Shown one piece after another: positions 48,117-56,325 of a stretch of 64,000 nucleotides of DNA. Positions within the stretch are counted from its first letter, which is position 1. Every line of letters begins with the position of its first letter. A program made the position numbers and the translations under genes. This DNA is from Streptomyces sp. NBC_01551 (lineage in GTDB: Bacteria > Actinomycetota > Actinomycetes > Streptomycetales > Streptomycetaceae). Below the pieces are notes generated by a model, which saw only the letters and a program-made list of their open reading frames with translations, did no database searches and was not told the origin of the DNA. The stretch is taken from NCBI RefSeq assembly GCF_026339935.1, contig NZ_JAPEPX010000001.1:6103501-6167500 (forward strand), in the 5' to 3' direction.

Positions 48117-48326
48117 ATGGTGCGAAACGTAGAGCAGACGCAGCCGCCCGTACCCGGCCCGGATCCCGTCCCGGTGCCGGGCCCGGGTCCCGGGCCGAGC
48201 CCCTTCCCGGATCCCGAGCCCATGCCGCGGCCGGTGCCGCCCGAACCGGCGCCGGTGCCCGAGCCCGATCCGGTACCCCCGCCGCCCGGACCCGCGCCGC
48301 TTCCCCAGCCGGGCCCGCTGAGCTGA
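48117..48326 (+). CDS. Small proline-rich protein
   Basis: The 69-residue product begins MVRNVEQTQPPVPGPDPVPV and is then nearly all Pro alternating with Gly, Glu, Val and Asp, ending PLPQPGPLS. GGGGAAGGTGGGG lies just upstream of the ATG, a good ribosome-binding site. No signal peptide or membrane segment. The (acidic/hydrophobic)-Pro periodicity resembles extended wall- or linker-type sequences, but no function can be given. It could be a chance open frame in GC-rich DNA. Confidence 0.45.
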   Translation: MVRNVEQTQPPVPGPDPVPVPGPGPGPSPFPDPEPMPRPVPPEPAPVPEPDPVPPPPGPAPLPQPGPLS

Positions 48327-48432
48327 GCGTCGCGCGGGGGCGTTGAGGTGAGCGACACCGGGCCCGTTGAGTGAGCGACAGCGGGCCCGTTGAGGTGAGC
48401 GGCGCCCGGCCCCTTGAGTCGCCCGGCGCGCG
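48311..48432. repeat. About five imperfect tandem repeats of 23-28 bp
   Basis: Units share GGGCCCGTTGAG(G)TGAGCGACAGC. The clearest copies are 48360-48382 and 48383-48406, with degenerate copies before and after. The array begins at the 3' end of the small proline-rich gene. The rest of 48433-48564 holds nothing else I recognise. Confidence 0.75.
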
Positions 48433-48564
48433 GGCCCGGCCGCACGGGGCCCGGTGTGCGCCCCGTGTGCCGGGTGTGCGACGCCGGCCCGGCGCGGGTG
48501 TCCGTACGGCCGCCGAGCCCTGAGGGAACATCAACTTCCCCATGCGTGCGCCCTGTTGTGCCCC

Positions 48565-48593
48565 TTGTCATGAACTGATCGCAGCGTTAGGTT
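48565..48593 (+). promoter_or_regulatory. Promoter of the Rpf-LysM-M23 gene
   Basis: TTGTCA (48565-48570), 17-base spacer, TAGGTT (48588-48593) match a housekeeping-type promoter. Transcription would start near 48600, which excludes a GTG start at 48594 for the gene and supports the ATG at 48627. I see no room for the c-di-AMP riboswitch known upstream of some actinobacterial rpf genes. Confidence 0.65.
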
Positions 48594-48626
48594 GTGCGGT
48601 TCCTGATGTCTTCAATGGGGGCTCCC

Positions 48627-49952
48627 ATGGGTGTACGGGGCCGGCACCGCCGGTATCAGCCGAGCAGCATCAACCGGGCCTCATTGGCCGTCACCGCCGG
48701 TGGCGCCGGGATAGCGCTTCCTCTGATAGGCGCCGGCGTCGCCCACGGCGCCTCGGTGGACACCTGGAACAAGGTCGCGGCCTGCGAATCGACCAACAAC
48801 TGGCACGTCAACTCCGGCAACGGCTACTACGGCGGGCTCCAGTTCAGCCAGAGCACCTGGCGCGCCTTCGGCGGCACCGCGTACGCCGCGCGGGCCGACT
48901 TGGCCACGAAGGACCAGCAGATCGCGGTCGCGGAGAAGGTCCTCAAGGGACAGGGCCCGCAGGCCTGGCCCGCCTGCGGCAAGCAGGCCGGACTCAGCCG
49001 CGGCGGCCCGGCGCCCACCGCGATCCCGCAGCAGAAGCAGCAGGCACAGCCGCAGAACCAGAGCCAGAGCCAGCAGGCGCAGCAGACACAGCCGCGGGTG
49101 CAGCAGGCCAAGGCACAGGCGCCGCCGAGCACGCCCCGCCCCACCAGCACCTCGGTGCTCCCGAACCCGTACGTCGTCGCACCCGGCGACTCGCTCTCCG
49201 CCATCGCCACGCAGCAACACGTCGAAGGCGGCTGGCAGGCGCTCTACGAGACCAACCGGGCCACCATCGGCGGCAACCCGAACATGATCTTCCCGGGCCA
49301 GCGGCTGACCCTGCGCGTCACCACGGCGCCGCCGACGCAGAACCCCGAGAAGCCGCCGCGCACCGCCGAGCCGGTCAAACCCGTGGCACCGGCGGCGCCC
49401 AAGCCGGAGCAGAGCAAGCCCGCCACCCCGAAGCCCACGCCCAAGCCCGAACAGAGCAAGCCCGCGCCGGCCAAGCCGGCCCCGGCCAAGCCCGCACCCG
49501 CCAAACCCGCCCCGCAGCCCGCCTCAGCGAAGCAGCAGCCGGCGGCCGGTGCCTTCTCCGCCCCCGTCGACGCCGGACTCGGCACGGCCTACCGCGTCGC
49601 GGGCTCCTCCTGGTCCAGCGGTTACCACACCGGCGTCGACTTCCCGGTGCCGACCGGCACCACCGTCAAGTCCGTGGGACCCGGCCAGGTCATCTCCGCC
49701 GGCTGGGCCGGGGCCTACGGCTACCAGGTCGTCATCAAGCACTCCGACGGCCGCTACTCCCAGTACGCGCACCTCTCCGCGCTCGGCGTCAAGGCCGGCC
49801 AGAAGGTCTCCGGAGGTCAGCGGATCGGCCGCTCCGGCTCCACCGGCAACACCACCGGACCGCACCTGCACTTCGAGATGCGTACCGGCCCCGGCTACGG
49901 GAGCGACATCGATCCGCTCACCTATCTCCGGGGGCACGGCGTCCGGATCTGA
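48627..49952 (+). CDS. Resuscitation-promoting-factor-like transglycosylase with LysM and M23 peptidase domains
   Basis: The 441-residue secreted protein has a signal region about 1-42, then an Rpf/transglycosylase domain (VDTWNKVAACESTNNWHVNS, catalytic Glu54; GYYGGLQFSQSTWRAFGG), a Gln/Pro-rich linker, a LysM domain (YVVAPGDSLSAIATQQH and NPNMIFPGQRLTL), a Pro/Lys/Ala repeat linker, and a C-terminal M23 endopeptidase (SGYHTGVDFPVPTGTTVKSV with the HxxxD zinc residues; HLHFEM). One chain could cut both glycan and peptide of peptidoglycan. Start chosen by GGGGG five bases upstream and promoter position. Streptomyces Rpf proteins act in spore germination and growth. Confidence 0.93.
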   Translation: MGVRGRHRRYQPSSINRASLAVTAGGAGIALPLIGAGVAHGASVDTWNKVAACESTNNWHVNSGNGYYGGLQFSQSTWRAFGGTAYAARADLATKDQQIAVAEKVLKGQGPQAWPACGKQAGLSRGGPAPTAIPQQKQQAQPQNQSQSQQAQQTQPRVQQAKAQAPPSTPRPTSTSVLPNPYVVAPGDSLSAIATQQHVEGGWQALYETNRATIGGNPNMIFPGQRLTLRVTTAPPTQNPEKPPRTAEPVKPVAPAAPKPEQSKPATPKPTPKPEQSKPAPAKPAPAKPAPAKPAPQPASAKQQPAAGAFSAPVDAGLGTAYRVAGSSWSSGYHTGVDFPVPTGTTVKSVGPGQVISAGWAGAYGYQVVIKHSDGRYSQYAHLSALGVKAGQKVSGGQRIGRSGSTGNTTGPHLHFEMRTGPGYGSDIDPLTYLRGHGVRI

Positions 49953-50798
49953 CCCGCGCACGTGCGGCGGCACGGCCATCAGCAGGATCAGGCCGGCCGC
50001 CGCCACCGCGGCGCTCGCCAGCGCAGCCAGCGTGCCCACCGCCCCGTACCGGAAGCTCTCCTCGAAGAACGTCAGGCCCACCGCCGCCGCGACGACCGGG
50101 TTCACCACCGTCACCGTCGCCAGCGGCGCCGTCAGCCCCGCGCCCCGGTAGGCCGCCTGCGACAGCAGCAGCCCGCCGACCGCCAGGACCGCGATCGCCG
50201 CCAGCTCCGGCGACAGCGAACCCAGCGCACCCCACGAGTCCAGCCGGAAGTCCTCGGCCACCGACTTCGTGAACACCGAGGCCATGCCGAACGAGGTGCC
50301 CGCCGCCGCGGCCAGCAGCACGCTGCGCAGCACCGGCCGGCGCATCCGGTGCGCCGCCAGGAACAGCACGGCCACACCCGCCCCCGTCATGATCAGCAGC
50401 AGGCTCTGCTCGCCGCCCGCCAGCCCCTGCTCCGTCTCCCCGTCCCCGCCCGTCAGGGCCAGCAGTCCTGCCAGGCCCGCCGTGGCGAGCAGCGCCCCGC
50501 GCCAGGCCGCCGCGCCCGCCCGGCGCCGTACGAACACGGCCGCCAGCGGCAGCGCGAAGACGATGGTCAGCGCGCCCAGCGGCTGGACCAGGCTCAGCGG
50601 CCCGTACGCCAGCGCCACCACGTGCAGCAGCGCGCCGAGACCGTTCAGCCCCACCGCCGCCCACCACCCGGCCCGGTGCAGCGGGGCGTACGGGCGGTCC
50701 GGGGAGGTGGCGGCGACATGCTCCTGGACGATCGCCCCGCCGGCGTAGGCGAGCGCGGACACCAGGCACAGGACGACCGACAGGGCCAAGGCACTCAT
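49524..50798 (-). CDS. DMT/EamA-type transporter with an unusual C-terminal extension antisense to the M23 gene
   Basis: From the ATG at 50798 the first 280 residues form a typical ten-helix drug/metabolite transporter: VVLCLVSALAYAGGAIVQEH, PLSLVQPLGALTIVFALPLA, GLTAPLATVTVVNPVVAAAV and ASAAVAAAGLILLMAVPPHV. Members usually end about here. In this sequence no stop occurs until 49524, so the frame runs another 140 codons antisense through the 3' end of the Rpf-LysM-M23 gene as low-complexity residues. Either the original stop was lost or the real end has been obscured by a frameshift near 49950. Substrate unknown. Confidence 0.72.
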   Translation of the reverse strand: MSALALSVVLCLVSALAYAGGAIVQEHVAATSPDRPYAPLHRAGWWAAVGLNGLGALLHVVALAYGPLSLVQPLGALTIVFALPLAAVFVRRRAGAAAWRGALLATAGLAGLLALTGGDGETEQGLAGGEQSLLLIMTGAGVAVLFLAAHRMRRPVLRSVLLAAAAGTSFGMASVFTKSVAEDFRLDSWGALGSLSPELAAIAVLAVGGLLLSQAAYRGAGLTAPLATVTVVNPVVAAAVGLTFFEESFRYGAVGTLAALASAAVAAAGLILLMAVPPHVRGSDPDAVPPEIGERIDVAPVAGAGTHLEVQVRSGGVAGGAGAADPLTSGDLLAGLDAERGEVRVLGVAAVGVLDDDLVAVGPGPAGGDDLAGSHGLDGGAGRHREVDAGVVTAGPGGARDAVGRAESGVDGGGEGTGRRLLLR

Positions 50799-50986
50799 GG
50801 ATCCCACAATGCCCCACTCACCTGCGCTATTCCTCCGTCCACAGGAGGTCACGAGTCATACTCCGGGCGTAGTACGGGAGGAGTGCCGAAGCACCCGCGA
50901 AGCGCTGCGCCAAGGCGCTCACGGCCCCGCGGGCCGCCCCCCAGAGTGACTCCGTACGCGCGGTACGTGAGGAGGCGGATCCGGGT

Positions 50987-51016
50987 TTGGTCCCGGGCGC
51001 GTCGGATCCGTACAAT
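50987..51016 (+). promoter_or_regulatory. Promoter upstream of the zinc-ribbon SDR gene
   Basis: TTGGTC (50987-50992), 18-base spacer, TACAAT (51011-51016), giving a leader of about 57 bases. The rest of 50799-51080 holds no other recognisable element. Confidence 0.6.
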
Positions 51017-51080
51017 CGCCCTTTTGGGGACTTCCGCAGCAGGCGGACGCGGACGAGTGATCAAGGAACGGGCAGCGGCC

Positions 51081-52580
51081 ATGACGGTGACCGAAGACAA
51101 CCACGTGACCGGGGACGACCAGGTCACCGGGGACGAGCACGCCTTCGGGCCGGGCATCGACCCCGAGCGGCTGGCCCTCGTCCTCAGCGTGATCGACGAG
51201 CTCGACAAGCTCGACGTCGACCACCCGGACGCCATCACCGTACGCCGCGCCACCGCCGGTCTCTACCGCACGGTCAAGCAGCGCCGCCGCCAGGAGCGCC
51301 GCGCCGCCAAGACCGCCAACGACAAGGCCGTCACCGAGGCGACCGCGACCGGCTCCGCCGAGCGCATCGACGACGAGACCCAGGGCAACGCCCTGACGAC
51401 CGCCACCAAGGGCCCGATCGCCGGGATACTCCAGCGCCCCCGCTCCTGCTACATCTGCAAGACCCGCTACGTCGAGGTCGACGCCTTCTACCACCAGCTC
51501 TGCCAGGACTGCGCCGCCTTCAACCACGCGCGCCGCGACGCCCGCACCGACCTGACCGGCCGCCGCGCGCTGCTCACCGGCGGCCGCGCCAAGATCGGCA
51601 TGTACATCGCGCTGCGGCTGCTGCGCGACGGCGCGCACACCACCATCACCACCCGCTTCCCGAACGACGCGATCCGCCGCTTCAAGGCGATGCCGGACAG
51701 CTCCGAGTGGCTGCACCGCCTGAAGATCGTCGGCATCGACCTGCGCGACCCGGCCCAGGTCGTCGCGCTCGCCGACTCGGTCGCCGCCGAGGGCCCGCTC
51801 GACATCCTGATCAACAACGCCGCGCAGACCGTCCGCCGCTCCCCGGGCGCCTACAGCGAGCTCGTCGCCGCCGAGAGCGCCCCGCTCCCGGCCGGCGAGC
51901 TGCCGAGCGCCGAGGTCATCGGCACCTTCGGCAGCGGCACCGTCGACCGCGTGGCCGCGTTGCCCAGCGGCCACGGCGAGAAGCTCAGCGCCCAGGACGT
52001 CACCGAGCTCGCCCTGGTCTCCGGCTCCGCCTCCCTGGAGCGCATCGCCGCCGGTACGGCCATCGACGCCGGCGGCCTGGTCCCGGACCTGCACGACACC
52101 AACAGCTGGATCCAGACGGTGTCCGAGGTGGACCCGATCGAGCTGCTCGAAGTGCAGCTCTGCAACTCCACCGCGCCCTTCATCCTGATCAGCAAGCTGC
52201 GCCCGGCGATGGCCGCGGCCGAGGCCGGCCGCCGCTACGTCGTCAACGTCTCCGCGATGGAGGGCGTGTTCAGCCGCGGCTACAAGGGCGCCGGGCACCC
52301 GCACACCAACATGGCGAAGGCCGCGCTGAACATGCTGACGCGCACCAGCGCCCAGGAGATGTTCCAGAAGGACCAGATCCTGATGACCGCCGTGGACACG
52401 GGCTGGATCACCGACGAGCGTCCGCACCCGGACAAGATCCGCCTCGCCGAGGAGGGCTTCCACGCCCCGCTCGACCTGGTGGACGGCGCCGCCCGGGTCT
52501 ACGACCCGATCGTCCGCGGCGAGGCCGGCGAGGACCTGTACGGCGTCTTCCTCAAGGATTACGCGCCCGCCAACTGGTAG
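51081..52580 (+). CDS. Atypical SDR-fold protein with N-terminal zinc-ribbon-like motif
   Basis: The 499-residue protein has an acidic N-terminal 45 residues, a basic helical stretch (TVKQRRRQERRAAKTANDKA), then CYICKTRY...LCQDC, a C-x2-C-x14-C-x2-C zinc-ribbon pattern about residues 123-144. A Rossmann domain follows with RALLTGGRAKIGMYIALRLL and LDILINNAAQTVRRSPG. Where SDRs have YxxxK this protein has HPHTNMAKAALNMLTR: the lysine is kept but the tyrosine position holds Thr, so classic SDR catalysis is doubtful. AAGGAA lies 12 bases before the ATG. Such proteins are widespread in actinobacteria and plants but poorly characterised. Confidence 0.82.
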   Translation: MTVTEDNHVTGDDQVTGDEHAFGPGIDPERLALVLSVIDELDKLDVDHPDAITVRRATAGLYRTVKQRRRQERRAAKTANDKAVTEATATGSAERIDDETQGNALTTATKGPIAGILQRPRSCYICKTRYVEVDAFYHQLCQDCAAFNHARRDARTDLTGRRALLTGGRAKIGMYIALRLLRDGAHTTITTRFPNDAIRRFKAMPDSSEWLHRLKIVGIDLRDPAQVVALADSVAAEGPLDILINNAAQTVRRSPGAYSELVAAESAPLPAGELPSAEVIGTFGSGTVDRVAALPSGHGEKLSAQDVTELALVSGSASLERIAAGTAIDAGGLVPDLHDTNSWIQTVSEVDPIELLEVQLCNSTAPFILISKLRPAMAAAEAGRRYVVNVSAMEGVFSRGYKGAGHPHTNMAKAALNMLTRTSAQEMFQKDQILMTAVDTGWITDERPHPDKIRLAEEGFHAPLDLVDGAARVYDPIVRGEAGEDLYGVFLKDYAPANW

Positions 52581-52609
52581 GCGGGCCCGCCACCGCGGCC
52601 GTGACGACA

Positions 52610-52647
52610 GCGCGCCCCGTTCCCTCTTCGCAGGGGCCGGGGCGCGT
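52610..52647. terminator. Bidirectional terminator between SDR and HD-domain genes
   Basis: GCGCGCCCCG (52610-52619) pairs with CGGGGCGCGT (52638-52647, one G-U), with an inner CCC/GGG helping to close the loop. Confidence 0.75.
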
Positions 52648-52677
52648 CGCCGTTCACGGCCGTTCGGCCGTACGGGT

Positions 52678-53250
52678 TCACGGCGTGCGCGCGTACGCCC
52701 CCGCCGCCACCAGCTCCAGTACCGGACGCCAGTCCTCCATCACGCCCGCGTCCAGTCCGACCACCTTGCCCGCGTCGTCGGCCTGGCGCAGGGTCACCGC
52801 GGCCTCCGCGTCCGGGTCGGCCGCGAACGCCCTGACCTCGTCCGGGCCCATCACCCCGCCCTGTGCCTCCAGGGTCAGCGCGCTCTGCGGGGACAGCGCC
52901 CGCGCCGGCTCCACGGCCGCCAGGTAGCGCTTGGCCGGCACGTGCAGCCGTACCAGCCGTGCCACCCGCTCGCCCAGGAGCCGGCGGATCGCCTCGGCCG
53001 CGTGGGCGGCGTGGCCCGCGTCGTCACCCGGAAGGAGCAGATGGCCCAGGTCGTGTACGAGGCCCGCGACCTGGAGTTCCTTGTCGGAGGGGTGCGAGCG
53101 GCGCAGCAGGGCCGCCGTCTGGAGTCCGTGGTCGTGAAGGTCGACCGGATCGCCGCTGCGGTCGGGGGTGTCCCAGGCGCCCCGGCAGGCGTGCAGCAGA
53201 TCCATCAACTCGTCGATGCCGACGACCTCCGCCACCCTGGACCTTGCCAC
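52678..53250 (-). CDS. HD-domain protein (PhnZ/MIOX-like candidate)
   Basis: The 190-residue protein has the HD pattern: DPVDLHDHGLQTAALLRRSH, LQVAGLVHDLGHLLLPGDDA with the central His-Asp pair, and further histidines in GHAAHAAEAI and RLVRLHVPAKRYL. Size and motif spacing resemble the small diiron HD oxygenases (PhnZ, myo-inositol oxygenase-like), but hydrolytic HD proteins look similar at this level. It is monocistronic and convergent with the SDR gene. The alternative is an HD phosphohydrolase. Confidence 0.75.
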   Translation of the reverse strand: MARSRVAEVVGIDELMDLLHACRGAWDTPDRSGDPVDLHDHGLQTAALLRRSHPSDKELQVAGLVHDLGHLLLPGDDAGHAAHAAEAIRRLLGERVARLVRLHVPAKRYLAAVEPARALSPQSALTLEAQGGVMGPDEVRAFAADPDAEAAVTLRQADDAGKVVGLDAGVMEDWRPVLELVAAGAYARTP

Positions 53251-53432
53251 CGCAGTTCCTTCCGTTGCCCGCCCATCGCCCGCGTCTCGCCCGCGTGTCG
53301 CGGTCGAGCAGACCAGTCCGGACCGACCCGTCGTCGTACGAGTGACTGAACTCGGGGCGAAAAGAAGCGGTCCAGTGTGGATTTTACCGTTCCATCGAGC
53401 GGGGGTCCGCTCATATGTGTACTCTGAACCGC

Positions 53433-53552
53433 ATGAGAGGCCCTACCCGGGCCCTCGCTCCACCAAGGCGCCACCGCGTCCTGAAACCTTTATTCCTGCC
53501 CGGCGCGGCGGTTTGCCCACCGGGTTACGCGACACAAAGGAGTGCGCGGTGA
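53433..53552 (+). CDS. Short ORF overlapping the 57-residue peptide gene (possible leaderless upstream peptide)
   Basis: An ATG at 53433 lies 7 bases after TACTCT (53420-53425), the layout of a leaderless mRNA. It encodes 39 residues, beginning MRGPTRALAPPRRHRVLKPL and including PGAAVCPPGYATQ, and stops at the TGA that overlaps the GTG of the next gene (GTGA). This suggests translational coupling. I do not know the sequence; it may be only an upstream frame. Confidence 0.3.
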   Translation: MRGPTRALAPPRRHRVLKPLFLPGAAVCPPGYATQRSAR

Positions 53553-53722
53553 CTGAAATGACGACGCCCGACCCGAAGCTGCTGGAGCACTCGACCGGAC
53601 GAGCGAAGACCCGTTCGGACGAACTCGGCAGTCTGGAGGTGTGGGCCCGATCCGCCCCGATCCGCCTGGCGGGGTACGAGGACGACCTGGCGGAACCGCA
53701 CATCCTGCCCGGCATCGACTGA
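53549..53722 (+). CDS. 57-residue acidic peptide of unknown function (RiPP-precursor-like)
   Basis: GTG start with AAAGGAG seven bases upstream, then TPDPKLLEHSTGRAKTRSDE, LGSLEVWARSAPIRLAGYED and the tail AEPHILPGID. The sequence has balanced, protein-like composition, unlike chance frames in this DNA, and ends in a strong terminator. No signal peptide, membrane segment or cysteine. It looks like the leader-plus-tail type of precursor peptide, but no modification enzyme gene is adjacent. A small regulatory protein is equally possible. Confidence 0.65.
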   Translation: MTEMTTPDPKLLEHSTGRAKTRSDELGSLEVWARSAPIRLAGYEDDLAEPHILPGID

Positions 53723-53744
53723 AATCCCGGCAGCCCGTCCCGCG

Positions 53745-53773
53745 CCCCCGCGCCGACACAGCGGCGACGGGGG
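53745..53773 (+). terminator. Terminator after the small-peptide gene
   Basis: CCCCCGCGCCG (53745-53755) pairs with CGGCG-A-CGGGGG (53762-53773), one bulged A, 6-base loop, 22 bases after the stop codon. Two further small hairpins occur before the next gene. Confidence 0.72.
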
Positions 53774-53905
53774 CCCGGCATGTGAGGAGCCCGCGACGAC
53801 CGCGCGAAGCGCGCCGCGGGTTCCCGAACGGGCTAAGCCCTCAGCGTCATCGCGCAAAGCGATCAAGACTTCCGCCACCCCACGCCCCCGGGCAGGGTGA
53901 GCGGC

Positions 53906-54889
53906 ATGAGACTGCTGATGCTGGGTGGAACCGAATTCGTCGGGCGCGCGATCACCGAAGACGCCCTGGGCCGGGGCTGGGAGGTGACCGTCTTCCACCG
54001 CGGCCACCACGCGCCCCCGCCCGGCACCACCGCCCTGCACGGGGATCGCACCACCCCCGGCGGCCTGGACGCCCTCGCCGAGGGGGAGTGGGACCTCGTC
54101 GTCGACACCTGGGGCGGCGCCCCCGCCGCCGTCCGCGACAGCGCCCGGCTGCTGGCCGGCCGCGCCGGGGGGTACGCGTACATCTCCAGCCGCTCGGTGT
54201 ACGCCTACCCCGCCCCGGTGGGAATGGACGAGGGCGGGGCGCTCGTCGACGGCTCGCCCGACGCCGACACCCTCGCCTACGCCGAGGACAAGCGCGGCGG
54301 CGAGATCGCGGCCGTCGACGCCTTCGGCGAGCGCGCCCTGCTGGTCCGCGCCGGGCTCATCCTCGGCCCGTACGAGAACGTCGGCCGGCTGCCGTGGTGG
54401 CTGAACCGCGCCGCCCGCGGCGGCCCGATGCTCGCCCCCGGCCCCCGTGAGATGCCGCTCCAGTACATCGACGTACGCGACCTGGCGGCCTGGACGCTGG
54501 ACGCCGCCGAGGCCGGGCTGGGCGGCCCGTACAACGTGGCCTCCTCCATCGGGCACGCCACGATGGGCACCCTCCTCGACGCCTGCGTGGCCGTCACCGG
54601 CGCCGTCGCCGAGCCGCGCTGGACCGACCCGGCCCGGATCGAGGAGGCCGGCGTACAGCCCTGGACCGAACTGCCGATCTGGATCCCCGCGGGCGAGGCG
54701 CACGACTACATGGCCGGCGGCGACGTCACCAAGGCGCACGCGGCGGGCCTGAAGTGCCGCCCGGTCGAGGAGACCGCGGCCGACACCTGGGCCTGGCTGC
54801 GCTCCCTCGGCGGCGTCGCCCCGCAGCGCCCCGACCGCCCCGCGCCCGGCATCGACGCCGAGCGGGAGGCCGCGCTACTCGGGCTCTGA
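53906..54889 (+). CDS. NAD-dependent epimerase/dehydratase-like (SDR) protein
   Basis: The 327-residue protein has an atypical extended-SDR N-terminus (MRLLMLGGTEFVGRAITEDA), GGYAYISSRSVYAYPAPVGM, a YAEDKRGGE motif in place of YxxxK (Tyr-Ala-Glu-Asp-Lys keeps both residues) and RAGLILGPYENVGRLPWWLN. This subgroup is common in Streptomyces and often labelled reductase or mRNA-binding-like; substrate unknown. An upstream in-frame GTG at 53897 is possible. The 3' end overlaps the convergent lipase-maturation-factor gene by 15 bases. Confidence 0.82.
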   Translation: MRLLMLGGTEFVGRAITEDALGRGWEVTVFHRGHHAPPPGTTALHGDRTTPGGLDALAEGEWDLVVDTWGGAPAAVRDSARLLAGRAGGYAYISSRSVYAYPAPVGMDEGGALVDGSPDADTLAYAEDKRGGEIAAVDAFGERALLVRAGLILGPYENVGRLPWWLNRAARGGPMLAPGPREMPLQYIDVRDLAAWTLDAAEAGLGGPYNVASSIGHATMGTLLDACVAVTGAVAEPRWTDPARIEEAGVQPWTELPIWIPAGEAHDYMAGGDVTKAHAAGLKCRPVEETAADTWAWLRSLGGVAPQRPDRPAPGIDAEREAALLGL

Positions 54890-56314
54890 CCAGGCGGCCT
54901 CCGCGAGGCGGGTGGGCGGCATGTACTCGCGCAGCAGCGTGCGGTGCCACCACGCGCCCGTCTCGCGCAGCTCCCGCCAGGTGGTGAACCGGTAGCGGTA
55001 CAGCCTCGCCCGCACGTACACCGGCGGGGCGTCCGGGAAGGGGTTGTGGCGCAGCAGCCGCAGCGTGTCCCGGTCGCCCGCCAGCAGCCGCTCCACGAAC
55101 GGCCCGAACCAGTCCCGCGCGTAGCCGGGGGAGAGCGCCGCGAACCACATCAGCCAGTCCAGCCGCAGATGGTAGGGGGCGAACTGGCGCGGCATCCTGC
55201 GCACATCACCCGGCTTGCCCTTGAACTCGTACGCCTGCCAGGCACCGTCCTCGTGCGGCACCCGCTCCGCAGTGCCCTCGACCACCACCTCGTCACGGAT
55301 GCGGCCCACCGTGCCGAAGGCCCCGTAGGTGTTGACGAGGTGCAGGGAGTCGAAGGAGCGGTTCATCACCTGGCGCCGCGAGACCATGTTCAGCACCGGA
55401 TGCCGGCTCAGCACCAGCACCAGCACGGTCACCGCGCACACCAGGACCGCGTACCAGATCGGCGCCTGCCGGAAGGCGGCCTCGGGCGGCGGCCCCGCGA
55501 GCCCGGTGAAGTCCACCGCGGGCAGGGCCACCGTGATGGTGATCCAGTTCAGCCAGGCGAAGTTGCCCGACAGCACCAGCCACAGCTGCGTCGCGATGAT
55601 GATCCCGGCGGCGTACGAGGCCACCGGCTGCGGAGTGAACAGCAGCACCGGGACCACCAGCTGCGTCACGTGGTTGGCCGCGCACTCCACCCGGTGCAGC
55701 CGTTTCGGCAGATGGTGGAAGAACCAGCTGAGCGGCCCCGGCATCGGCTGCGTCTCGTGGTGGTAGTAGAGGCAGGTCAGCCGCCGCCAGCAGGCGTCGC
55801 CCCGCATCTTGATCAGCCCCGCCCCGAACTCCACCCGGAAGGTCACCCAGCGCAGCAGCCACAGCACCAGCACCGGCGGCCCGACCCGGGCGTTGCCGAG
55901 GAAGACCGCCAGGAAGCCGACCTCCAGCAGCAGCGACTCCCAGCCGAAGGAGTACCAGGTCTGCCCCACGTTCACGATCGACAGGTAGAGCAGCCACAGC
56001 ACCGCCCACATCCCCATCGCCGCGCCCAGCGGCACGGCGTCCCCGGCCCCCGCCGCGAGGGCCGCCGCCAGCAGCGCACCGGCCCAGGCGCAGCCCGCGA
56101 AGAGCCCGTCGGAGTAGCGCAGTTGGAACAGGCTCGGGGCGCTGCGGAACGGCACGTACCGCACGAAGTGCGGGACGGGCAGCATGCCGCGCGCCCCGAT
56201 CAGGGCCCGGAACTGCAGGGCGGCCCCGATGAAGGCGAAGAGGTAGACCCCGGCGAGGGCCCGCTGGAAGACCAGCCGGCCCAGCCAGTAGCCCGGCGCC
56301 GTGAACCAGTCCAT
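54875..56314 (-). CDS. Lipase maturation factor family membrane protein
   Basis: The 479-residue protein begins MDWFTAPGYWLGRLVFQRAL and has about seven to eight membrane helices, with LMF1-family landmarks: YVPFRSAPSLFQLRYSDGLF, WYSFGWESLLLEVGFLAVFL, FGAGLIKMRGDACWRRLTCL, CLYYHHETQPMPGPLSWFFH and, in the soluble tail, RMPRQFAPYHLRLDWLMWFA. In animals the family helps lipases fold; the bacterial role is unproven. It is the third gene of an operon with DUF1990 and YndJ, 11 bases after DUF1990. Confidence 0.9.
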   Translation of the reverse strand: MDWFTAPGYWLGRLVFQRALAGVYLFAFIGAALQFRALIGARGMLPVPHFVRYVPFRSAPSLFQLRYSDGLFAGCAWAGALLAAALAAGAGDAVPLGAAMGMWAVLWLLYLSIVNVGQTWYSFGWESLLLEVGFLAVFLGNARVGPPVLVLWLLRWVTFRVEFGAGLIKMRGDACWRRLTCLYYHHETQPMPGPLSWFFHHLPKRLHRVECAANHVTQLVVPVLLFTPQPVASYAAGIIIATQLWLVLSGNFAWLNWITITVALPAVDFTGLAGPPPEAAFRQAPIWYAVLVCAVTVLVLVLSRHPVLNMVSRRQVMNRSFDSLHLVNTYGAFGTVGRIRDEVVVEGTAERVPHEDGAWQAYEFKGKPGDVRRMPRQFAPYHLRLDWLMWFAALSPGYARDWFGPFVERLLAGDRDTLRLLRHNPFPDAPPVYVRARLYRYRFTTWRELRETGAWWHRTLLREYMPPTRLAEAAWSEPE

Positions 56315-56325
56315 CCCCTCCAGTA

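Noticed and set aside
48327..48626. c-di-AMP (ydaO-type) riboswitch upstream of the Rpf-like gene
   Set aside because: The predicted transcription start near 48600 leaves almost no leader, and no conserved ydaO motifs are visible.
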